Shown here: positions 1 to 30,000 of the stretch, piece after piece
Layout: each line of letters opens with the position of its first letter
Position numbering within the stretch: the first letter of the stretch is position 1
Source of the DNA: Botryococcus braunii
Lineage: Eukaryota; Chlorophyta; Trebouxiophyceae
Length of the DNA: 30,000 bases
Direction: 5' to 3'
NCBI GenBank assembly: GCA_002005505.1
Contig: KV908341.1
Coordinates: forward strand, 175,001 to 205,000
Position numbers and translations under genes: made by a program
Notes under the pieces: model-generated
The model's database searches: none
Told to the model about the DNA's origin: nothing
What the model saw: only the letters and a program-made list of their open reading frames with translations

Positions 1-421
<421 letters not shown>

Positions 422-644
422 AAATTCAAATTTAAAGCAATCCACTGATAGTAGATAGCCTTGCCCTTAATTTACCTTCCGGAGGCAGTTAGTGGGTGTG
501 TTTCTTTTTTTGAGATTAGGATTGCACGGTTCCAAATGACTGCTGGGCATTGTGATATGTGACGCACTTACCTGGACCAGGGGTGAGAAAAACCCAAAAG
601 TGTGCTCCTCATTCATAGTCGAGGGAGTCACTGTAACGTGTACC

Positions 645-743
645 ATGCACGGCTAGGGCATGCAAAGCCAAAAGTGGTGCTCCTCACTATGGACTATGAG
701 TGAGGAGCACCACTTTGGGGTTGCATGCACTGTAGCCGTGCAT
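645..743. repeat. Imperfect foldback (inverted repeat), about 99 bp
   Basis: The inner arms 671-688 and 699-716 are perfect 18-bp inverted repeats around a 10-base loop. Outside them, 658-665 pairs with 721-728 and 645-654 pairs with 734-743, with a few mismatches between blocks. This could be a small foldback transposable element. No target-site duplication was recognised. Confidence 0.75.
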
Positions 744-1410
744 TGTATGTGCATTTTCTCTACGTCGAGGTTGTTCCCAATCTGGTGTTGGTGAACATGC
801 TAGCAAGACCTTTTTGGTGTTGCCCATTCGTGGGCAAAGGCTTGACGCACATTGACTGCCTGTCACTGGTTGCAGGTGTTTCCCCTGCTTATGAACATCT
901 CAGCTTTTCTAACAATGCGTCGTGAGTGAGTAACGCATTGACATTGTTGATTTTGTTCTAGGGCTTTTGTCGGCAAATCAACTTTTCCCAACTTTAAGCT
1001 TCCTAAACAGGAACCCAGAAGCTATCACTGGAGTACTTCTACTGTCTATTTCAGCCACGGCAGGTATCGCAAACAGGCTACTTCTTGATATCTGAGATAG
1101 GTATGTGGAATGCCCACAAGGGGCCTAGTCAAAGATTGGAGCCTGAAGAAGGACACATTGGCGCAGGTCAACTGATCATAGTTCATACTATCCGGCATTT
1201 TGGTGCACTACTTTTGCTACAGTGATGACAACACGCCAGTTTCTCTCCATTTTACTCTCGAGCGCAATATTCGGTCATGCCTTACGTCCAGGCAGTGGTA
1301 TGTGCTTAGAGGGCTGACTCCCTAAATTTAAAGAATATGCCGTGAATGAGTATAATGAAAACTAATTATTTCAAAGAATATGCTTGGATGAGTATAACAG
1401 GGGACGGGAG

Positions 1411-1418
1411 CGCGCGCG

Positions 1419-1513
<95 letters not shown>

Positions 1514-1523
1514 GCACGCGCCG
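1411..1523. repeat. (CA)n microsatellite with CG-rich edges
   Basis: About 50 CA units flanked on both sides by short alternating CG/CA steps. Open frames across it are simple-repeat artefacts (Thr-His or Cys-Val runs). Confidence 0.97.
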
Positions 1524-2684
1524 GGGGCGTGGGGTGGGAAACAAAGTTGTGTTTTCTAAGGGATACACTGCATCTATGTATAGATATCTGTTGCTTTAAT
1601 CGTTCTTGCCGGTAACTGTGTTGTTTTGACTACTATGCTGTTTTATCTACATATCATTTTCCAAATAGCCCTTCCCTCCCACTACCCTTGGCCTTGTTTC
1701 ACCCTTGTTGGTCAAATACACATAGCTTGTATCGTAACCAAGTATGTAATATTCATGCATAATCTGAAATGTAATGGAAATGAAGCAAAATGTGGATTGT
1801 GGGGCGTAGGATGGGAGCTCTGCTGGTATTTGGGGCCTTGTATCATGGAATGTGGCAGCCAAAGCGCACGCAGAATTCTGAACATGAAAGAGAGTAGTTC
1901 AGATAATTCTTATTTGCAACATGCAATGAGATTATTCTTATTTGCAAGACGCAATGAAGGAACTTCCAATCACTTGTACTTGTTACTCAAGGAGGAGGTT
2001 AGCAAGCATAACTTCTCTGCTGCGTAATGTGTATCTTTAGGTGTAGGAGCTCTTTGAGTAACGAGTGAGTTTCAAAGACCTAACGGAGTTGACAAGGATC
2101 TGCTGAATGGATTGCCTGCAAATGCAGCCGCAAACACAAAGTTTATTGTCTGTACACGGTGAAATGTTTTGCAAGGCAGAGCTAAATTTCTGCATTACAT
2201 TCTTTGCTCAGTCCTGACTTCAGTTTGTACAACGCTTTCTTGTTCCCTTATAACAGCACAAATACCATTCCTCCCACTGTGCTTTGCACCACTCTCACCC
2301 CACTCCCCCGGGCCCCCTCTGCCAGCATCACAGAGATCAAACTCCACCTAACTTGCATTCTAACTACATGCTGAGTCAAAGTTTATTTAGTTGCGCAGCT
2401 CTACAAACCTAACTTACATTTATGTTCTTCCTCAAATGCACTGATCCCAATCCAGGGCACATAACCAATCTAATATATTCATGCCAGACACAGGCACCCA
2501 ATGATGGTCATAAACTGCTGTGTTGCACGTCCCATTTAGACCTTTTGTCCATTAGACCCACCCACCACTGAATGGTACCCTTTCTATAGAACACAATCCT
2601 TACAGTGTTACAAGGTATTGTTGCCATAAATGTACAGAGGAACTTGCACTTCATGAACTGTACGCCATCTTCCCACTGGATTTG

Positions 2685-5273
2685 CTATCGAAAGTCCTGC
2701 GACGAAGACACACCCATGGCAGAGCGGCAAAGCTCATACGTGCAGAAGCCAATTGCAACTCCAGGGCACACTTTGTAGTACTCGGGCAGGATGCCAGCAT
2801 AAAAACCCCTGATCCCCCCGGTGCGGAACACAGTGCGAACCACATCACTGTAGCCTCCATATCTGTGCTGGCCTCCCTGTCCTTCCAACTGCATACGACG
2901 TCTGACGAGATCCAGCGGAAATGTCAGCGTTGAGGAGATGAGACCTGCTGTTGCTCCGCACATCAGACTCATCGGCACCTGTAACAATCAATAAAGTAAT
3001 TCGAACTTTCGCCTGTCATGAGAGCGCCGGTTCACTGCTCACTACAGGGGATTGCACATTTTGCAGGAAGCTATAACCGTTACGCAGGCCCATGATTGCC
3101 TCCTCAACATTGCTACTGCAAGACCTCTACCAAGCATTCCGCTCAGTAACCTGCGTTTGAGCACATACCCTCAGATAGGAAACCTGTCGTTCATCCAACC
3201 CATTCCCTTCAAAGAGCTCGTAAAAATGCAGTTTCAAACCCCCACCAAGTATTCACTTCTTGGGCAAAACCACAACAATAAACAAACTGATGAGGGATAG
3301 AACTCAAACTTCCATTGCCACAGTTTTCAAGAGCATCTGACTCCCATGAGATCTTCTCTATACCCAGTTTACTGACTGTACCACAGTGAAGGGAGGACAG
3401 GCACAGTCCAACCAGATGTAAACATACCACTTACGGTTGCTGTAGCCCTCAAGCAACCAATAGCCTGTGACGTTGGACGTTAAAGCCCCTTTCTACCCTC
3501 TCAACTCCCAAATCCTTCTGACCAAATTGGGCATACATTGCGTGGTTCACCCCCCCCCCCTCCCCCAATTACCTACAACACCCACAGCCCTTCCAACTGG
3601 AACACTCTTTCCCAGTCAAGGCGGGTGCCCTTTCCAGTCAGACCAAAAGCACACATAGTTACATAATGCCAGCCATCCCGATGAATGCCTCCACACACTC
3701 TTCCTGAACTTCGCGAGTGTCTAGCAGGAATTTATTGACACAGTACTAATGGCTGGTACGAAAGTTTCAAAACAACATAATAGATTTGCGCCAGTTGCAT
3801 GTCTACTACTCCTTGCACTGACCATGTAGGCAACTACAACCAAATTCACAGATATGAGATGAGCATAAGATCACCAATACTCAGCAAACATCGTGGTACC
3901 TCTCTTTTTTGGGAACCTTACCGTCCCCATTTTCTTGGAGCGTCCTTCTCCCTCCATCCACTTTGACCGTAGTGTACCATACGCTGTGTAGTTGATGGCC
4001 AGGCTGGGAGCCACTTGGCACAGGGTGGCCCCAAGACCCCTGTAAAGGCCTCGAGGGCCCTCTTCTTGCACAATGGTTCGCAACGCATGGTTGATGCCGA
4101 GATAGTACCGTTTGGTTGTCTGAGCAGCAAAACGAGTCCGGACCAAATCCAATGGATAAGCCTGGCAAAAGTGCAGCAGACTTCAGCAAAAGAGAAGGCA
4201 CGAGATACGCAAACGGATTTGAAGATGTCATGAGACAACCATCATCAACAGGATCACACAACAACCCGGGTGTCAACTACACATGCCATCAACCAACCCC
4301 ATTGACATGCAGACATGTTTTATCTGCCTTAAAACTTACCCATCTTTACACACGACTGGCAAGGCAAGTGTACACGACGACTTTATGTGGTCAGACACAT
4401 GTGCCCAAAACATTCCGCATATGTCTGAAAATAAGAGAAGGAAATATCCGCACCACTGTGCATGCCAGCATCCCAGCAAGGCCGCCACATATTAAGCGGC
4501 GCACAACGTCATGAGACGGATTGTCTTTTGATGGTGGGTATCTCCGAGCCCACCACTCTGAGCAGTGTTCGTAGGACCAAAAGTTGACTGCTGAATACGG
4601 CAGGCGGTGGACGATGGTAACACCGTTGCCCTTCCACAAGGCACGTAACCCTTCCTGTCTGATGATTTGGCTAAACGCTTGATTAACGCTCAACTTCTGT
4701 GATACAGCCTTCGAGCCTAGAGCCGTCTGTGCGCTTGCAAGTCCTTGAACCTGCAGCATGCCATGGAGACTCAGGTCAAACCCGACGATACCAACACAGT
4801 AGTGGACGCATTCAAACTCAGATCTGCAAGTAAACTCCAAGGCGTGATGAGGTCCCATAACCGTCAGGGTCCGTTGCCAGCTATTGGTGACACTGGCCTC
4901 CAAGGAGAACAGCAGCCAGTATACACCAACAGACACTCAAGCGTGAGGCGACCTCCACTTTTTCTAATCCTACCTGGTAGAGAATAGTGAGTCTCGCTAA
5001 TGGTGCGGTGGCTGTTTTAGAAATTGCTCCAGCAAATCCACCGGCGACTAGCAGCTTTAGGCTTTCTAATGAATCTGGTTTTTCGGTACTACGTAGGCGT
5101 TCCGGAAGGTTGGCCGCCACTCCTGAAGTGCTGGCTGCCTCATCCTGTTGCCCGCCTTGACAGCGGGGCCTGTCAAAACTTTCTGTAACTTGACTGTCGA
5201 CAGCGACGGTCTCTGGCATGACATTTCCTCTGCCCAGCTCCTTTCCCCACTGGCTTTGAACGTGGTCCGCCAT
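2685..5273 (-). CDS. Mitochondrial carrier (SLC25) family protein, plant substrate-carrier type
   Basis: Complete minus-strand gene with four coding exons: 5273-4974, 4750-4457, 4161-3922 and 2978-2685. All three introns are GT-AG and phase 0, and the product is about 375 residues. The start ATG at 5273-5271 has a good context (A at -3, G at +4). After a non-conserved N-terminal segment of about 70 residues come three carrier repeats with the hallmark signatures: SKTATAPLARL in repeat 1 (a variant of Px[DE]xx[KR]), AYPLDLVRTR in repeat 2 and TFPLDLVRRR in repeat 3. Each is followed by the usual second-helix motif (EGLRALWKGN, EGPRGLYRGLG, GGIRGFYAGI). The order and the LPYSAVNF and PEYYKVCPGV motifs match a plant carrier subfamily related to SLC25A42. 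It should lie in the mitochondrial inner membrane and exchange a small metabolite. SLC25A42-type relatives carry CoA or adenine nucleotides, but the substrate cannot be read from the sequence. Confidence 0.93.
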
Positions 5274-6300
5274 CTTCGCTCCGCACAAACTGAATTTGTC
5301 CTACCGCAACAGCGGGTTGCCCCAGAGGGCGGCATCCAGAATCCTCAAAAAAGCCACGAGATCGTTTGCAAAACCCAGGTCCGTCTTGGGGGAACTATGA
5401 AGACGTGGGTCAACGCCCTTAAACAACCCAAGCCGCGGCTCAAAACCAAGAAGAGACTCCAATAATCCTGAAAACAGTTTTCAATGCTCGCCTTGACTAC
5501 CTTCAGGCCCGCGGAATCTCGTATCAGGGTCGGAATATGTGTCTCGATTTGATGCCCGGTTGCCCACTGGGCCAGTGAAACCCCGCACCCAGCGCTGTAC
5601 CGTACAACCGTACAGCGGGACGCCGACAACTGTCACTCGATATATCAGTGATTTATCACTGATATATCTGACTTGTCCTTGAAGTTTTGAAGTGTTGGAG
5701 TATCGAGCCAATATCCAAACTGCGAACATGCGTCCTTCATGCAGATATGCAGAAGCCAGGGGGCCATGGACGCACTGGATGGTAGCACACACTTGACGGA
5801 GATAGTGAAAGGAGCCGGAGTGTGAATTTACTTCGAACTGGTAAGGGAGCTCTCGAGAAGAACAAAAGACATGAACCAAAAACAACAAGTATGAGGGAAT
5901 ACTGGAAGAAGCGCATGAGGGAACATACAAGCGGTTGAAAGAATATTGGATCCGGGCCGCGGCCAATGACCAAACCCCCTAATAAACATGAAGGAATCTT
6001 TTGAAGAGGCTGCAGTTGCAGGGTCTTGTCAATAACGCCTCCCCTGCCCGTGAGGACCTTAGAATTGTTTGGTTCTCTACGCAGTGCAGGGTTAAGTTTT
6101 CAATTAAGGGAAAATTGCTCCTGCCAGCTGCGGCCAATGGAAGGAGAGGAAGGCCCTGGGTGCGGGAGGGGGAGAGGGAGAGGGGAGAGAGAAGGGAGGG
6201 AGACAAAGAGAGAGTGAGGGGGGCAAGAAAGGGGTAGAGAGGGAGAAGGGGGTCCCTCCGGAGAGAAAAAGATAGGGAAAAGGAGGGCGGAAAGAGGGGG
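5274..6300. other. Upstream region of the carrier gene; no gene seen
   Basis: This should hold the promoter and 5' untranslated region of the minus-strand carrier gene. No promoter element could be assigned with confidence. A 14-bp inverted repeat with a 2-base loop lies at 5639-5668, and 6140-6300 is purine-rich low-complexity DNA leading into a microsatellite. A 161-codon minus-strand open frame at 5966-5481 has no ATG at its 5' end and no recognisable similarity. Confidence 0.5.
5639..5668. repeat. Short perfect inverted repeat (14-bp arms)
   Basis: Arms 5639-5652 and 5655-5668 are exact reverse complements with a 2-base spacer. The site is AT-rich and lies about 370 bases upstream of the carrier start codon. 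Its function is unknown. It could be a hairpin or a binding site, or chance sequence. Confidence 0.7.
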
Positions 6301-6439
<139 letters not shown>

Positions 6440-7396
6440 GTACCCCATATCACGCACACCCGTCGAAAGCATAAGCACAGTGAGTATACAGTGGGGAAGG
6501 GGACGGGATACATGCCACCACACCCAGGTTTTACCCGGGGCTTGCAGACGACATCAGGAGACATCCTGCCAGAGCCAAGAGAGACCGTTGGACAAGAACG
6601 TAAGCCTAAAGGACATATACCAAAGTATGACGTTGTTTATGGAACAACCTCCCGACGTCCAGAGAATGGCGTTGTTTCTGGTACAACCCCACCGAAAGCC
6701 ACGAACCAATCTGGAGAACCGTCTAACTAAAGAAGGAGAACACATGCCACTCTGCAGACAATGTAATAGTGTGAAGCCCCATGAAAAAACATCACACTCC
6801 CGCCGGGCAGTCACGTAAGCACGGGCTGTTGGGATTCCTCCCGGTACAAGGACTGCAGTGAGCTCAGTGGTAAATCATGTGTTCTCCCAATCCTAAGGAA
6901 CACTTCCCTAAAGAAGTTTTAGGAACTCACCACTAACTCCTTGACTCTACAGAGAAAGGGGGAGGAATGCTCGGAGAGCTTGAAGAGAGGACCCATTTTC
7001 CTTCACACATAGGGACCTTAAATGGGGACTTGCCAACCTACCTTGCCTAAGTGTGAGATTATGCATACAAGGGACACCGTCCCACAGTGCTCAGCTGAGT
7101 GGATAGGCCTGAAGTGTATGCAGGTATGGCCCAGGAAGCTAGACCTAGTTTTACGAGAAAGAGCGCACGCATAGCTTCCCAAAATGGCCAAAGGTTGAAA
7201 ACGTTTGACAAATCACAACACTTCTGGTAACTGTCCGCAGTATTCAAATATTCCTGATCAGAGGGAGGTATAAAGAAGTCCTGTTTCTTTTGTTTAACAA
7301 TTTCTGTGTCCTCATGAGGACACAGAAATTGTTAAACAAAAGAAACAGGACTTCTTTATACCTCCCAGAGTGAGTTATTACGTTCTTAAAAAATAT
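6440..7396. repeat. Dispersed repeat, copy 1 (about 0.95 kb)
   Basis: This segment is closely similar to 21385-22278. It starts just after a (GA)n tract with GTACCCCATATCACGC and ends after the shared GAGTGAGTTATTACG. Differences are scattered substitutions and small indels, plus an extra palindromic arm in this copy (7263-7314). No long intact open frame is shared by both copies. On the plus strand a frame ending at about 7230 is partly conserved between copies but is broken here by stops. On the minus strand the element follows directly after the retrotransposon endonuclease fragment, so it may be the 3' untranslated part of that element. Confidence 0.9.
7263..7366. repeat. Perfect 104-bp palindrome
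   Basis: Bases 7263-7314 and 7315-7366 are exact reverse complements, 52 bp each, with no spacer. Copy 2 of the dispersed repeat has only the right arm (about 22195-22251), so the left arm was added by an inverted duplication in copy 1, or is a fold-back artefact of sequencing or assembly. Confidence 0.97.
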
Positions 7397-7399
7397 GGT

Positions 7400-8110
7400 A
7401 GCTGCAGGTCAGCGCCGTCTTTGTAGCACAACTACAGACACGTGAACATCGTGGGTGTCGATGCGGAAGTCCGAGTTGAGTGAGACAACGAGCAGCGAAG
7501 CCGCATAGTTTCCACGACAACCTATCTTAACTGTGTAGAGCTCACACTCATAACCAGCAGATCTCTAGAGATATTCTGTTTTTGTAGCTCAAAGTACTTA
7601 TTGACCTTGCCTGCAGCAGCTACAAATACCCTGTCCTCAAAGGGAACCGTCAACTCAATCAAAATACATTTCCTCGCTGAGGCAGAGTACATAAAAATAT
7701 CAGGCCTGAGGGCCGTGACAACTATATAGTATATATACAACTGTGTACATAGTATATATACAAATGTATGTATACTATGTGGAATTTGATAAGGACAAGA
7801 CAATCAGTCACCTAGCATCAATCAGAGTGAAAATTACCTAACGACCCACAGCGCAGTTTCCTACGAGGTACTGAGGTACCCGGGTGACTCCGATCCAAAT
7901 CCTGTCTCTGTCCTTCCTCCACAAATGAGATGTATGTTGAATTCTCGGAACCATGAGGTATGTTGCTAAGAAAGCTCGATAGGTCTAAGAAGATTGTTGA
8001 CAATACCGAAACATGGCGCCATTTATACCGTCCTTTGGAATAAAAACGTTGGACACCCCGTGAGAACATGTTTAAGGGTTGGACAGCATCGTTGACACCC
8101 CTCACAATGT
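7400..8110 (-). pseudogene. Decayed non-LTR retrotransposon fragment with restriction-like endonuclease
   Basis: Reading down the minus strand, four pieces appear in the order expected for the C-terminal end of a retrotransposon polyprotein. First is a CCHC-like knuckle (CxxC then HxxxxC, about 8107-8055). Then comes GRYKWRHVSVL with ISFVEEGQ (about 8040-7900). Next is LRPDI followed by ILIELTVPFED (about 7710-7630), which resembles the PD-(D/E)xK core of restriction-like endonucleases. Last is CGFAARCLTQLGL (about 7500-7460). The pieces lie in different frames: one shift falls in a T run near 8035, an AT-rich repeat (about 7722-7786) interrupts the stretch before LRPDI, and another shift lies near 7515. 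No reverse transcriptase domain is visible upstream. The family assignment rests on remembered motif patterns. The copy is not functional. Confidence 0.7.
7747..7780. repeat. AT-rich hairpin (16-bp arms, 1 mismatch)
   Basis: Arms 7747-7762 and 7765-7780 pair with one mismatch around a 2-base loop. Together with the preceding GTATATATAC repeats this block interrupts the endonuclease reading frame of the retrotransposon remnant, so it looks like a later insertion or expansion. Confidence 0.75.
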
Positions 8111-8298
8111 TTACTCACATGTTCACTTGTCCACCGGCGTATATTATGAGCCGTTGTCAAAAGTGTTATTCGTGGCATTCAACTTAAACTTGAACAAGCC
8201 CTCTGGATAGTCACAGAGAAAACGCTTCCATGTCCAATCCATTTTCATTGTGTTATCCAAAAAACGTATTTTGCCGTCCATAACTAAAGAGTCAGCAT

Positions 8299-8445
<147 letters not shown>

Positions 8446-8587
8446 AGAGGGGGGGTCCTCAGACTTAGCGTGTAGGGCGTTTAAACTTAAGAGTGAAGCC
8501 TATTCTAACTGCATACCATAAATCCATCATGCAGGGACGCGGAATCTAGGGGCTAAATATTCAAGGTGACAATGAGAGGGAAAGGGA

Positions 8588-8588
<1 letters not shown>

Positions 8589-8680
<92 letters not shown>

Positions 8681-8717
8681 GGGGCGGGGGGGATAATAAG
8701 GGGGGGGGCGGGGGGGG
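8589..8717. repeat. (GA)n followed by poly-G tracts
   Basis: (GA)n to about 8670, followed by G runs at 8670-8684, 8686-8691, 8701-8708 and 8710-8717, each separated by one or a few bases. The G-rich part could form G-quadruplexes, but it lies upstream of METH only by position and no role can be shown. Confidence 0.95.
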
Positions 8718-9212
8718 ACAATAAGGGGCGGGGCAAAAAAGTGCGTTTATCGTGGCACATCGTGGCATGCCATATCAATGTCCCATTGATCCAACATCAC
8801 GTTTAATCAATTGGGTCGCTGAAGCCATCGTTGCACTGAAGCCATAGTTGCGCTAGAAAACTGAAATTGAGGAGAATTGGCCATGATCACTGATTCATTT
8901 GTTCTGCAGGATCGTTTTCCTCCTTTCAACACGTCCTCTCCATGATAATCGAGACAGGGCCTCCGCGTCATGATCGAGATAGCGCTCCCCCGATGGGAAA
9001 CCTGATCCTACTTTGCGGTTGAAGTGGTGCATTTCCTGTTTCTTGTTGAGCGGCGCTGGTACGTCGGTAGCCGTACATTAACTGCTTGTGTCCAGAGTTG
9101 TGCTCGTCACCTTATTGCAAGTGCACTCAACTGGTATGGCAATGGCTCTTTACTACCGTCCTTGGACATAGGGCGTCCTATGTGGTGATTTTGTCCGGTG
9201 GAAGTCCGCAAG

Positions 9213-30000
<20,788 letters not shown>

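Larger units (their letters stand above)
422..2684. other. Intergenic region without a recognisable gene
   Basis: Between the first microsatellite and the 3' end of the carrier gene there is no reading frame with recognisable similarity. The longest open frame (1626-2027, plus) gives a composition unlike a protein family I know and has no convincing splice or start context. The stretch contains a foldback at 645-743 and a (CA)n tract at 1411-1523. The 3' untranslated region of the minus-strand carrier gene must lie just below 2685. Confidence 0.6.

Noticed and set aside
960..1095. Short plus-strand frame after a possible acceptor, reading FLNRNPEAITGVLLLSISAT and ending in a stop
   Set aside because: Looks like a possible terminal exon of an upstream gene, but no partner exons or known family could be identified, so it was not annotated.
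1626..2027. 133-codon plus-strand open frame in the left intergenic region
   Set aside because: No recognisable similarity, no clear start or splice context, and a minus-strand frame overlaps it. Probably chance.
2591..2615. Two TGTAA motifs on the minus strand downstream of the carrier stop, as an algal polyadenylation signal
   Set aside because: A five-base motif occurs often by chance, so it is not enough to call a terminator or assign the lineage.
5481..5966. 161-codon minus-strand open frame upstream of the carrier gene
   Set aside because: No ATG at its start, no recognisable domain, and it lies where the carrier promoter is expected.

Overview
The window is eukaryotic nuclear DNA. 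Coding exons are short, bounded by GT-AG sites and separated by introns of about 80 to 1,900 bases, and the non-coding DNA is full of long (GA)n, (CA)n and poly-G tracts. A plant-type mitochondrial carrier next to a cobalamin-dependent methionine synthase points to the green lineage. Land plants lack the B12 enzyme, so a green alga, perhaps a charophyte, fits best. That placement is inference from two protein families only.

Layout. 1-2684: microsatellites, a foldback sequence and no recognisable gene. 2685-5273, minus strand: a complete four-exon gene for a mitochondrial carrier (SLC25) protein of about 375 residues. 5274-9212: a 3.9-kb divergent intergenic region holding a dispersed repeat (6440-7396) with a perfect 104-bp palindrome, a decayed minus-strand fragment of a non-LTR retrotransposon with a restriction-like endonuclease (about 8110-7400), and compound microsatellites. 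9213 to beyond 30000, plus strand: one very large methionine synthase gene, with 28 exons and 2,621 codons in the window and its 3' end outside it.

The main discovery is the structure of that gene. A normal MetH has one homocysteine barrel, one folate barrel, one B12 domain and one AdoMet (reactivation) domain in about 1,230 residues. Here the homocysteine plus folate double barrel, followed by the first part of the B12 cap, occurs three times in tandem in one reading frame, followed by a single full cap, B12 domain and the start of the AdoMet domain. Six internal exons of each module have exactly the same length in all three copies (174 in two, 231, 467, 220, 321 and 312 bp) and the same intron phases. 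The introns do not match, so this is not an assembly duplicate. All three copies keep the three zinc cysteines and the folate-site motifs. Stretches of nearly identical exon sequence pair module 2 with 3 in one exon and module 1 with 3 in the next, which suggests exon-sized gene conversion. The reading frame also extends upstream into a hydrophobic N-terminal segment that would be unusual for this soluble enzyme.
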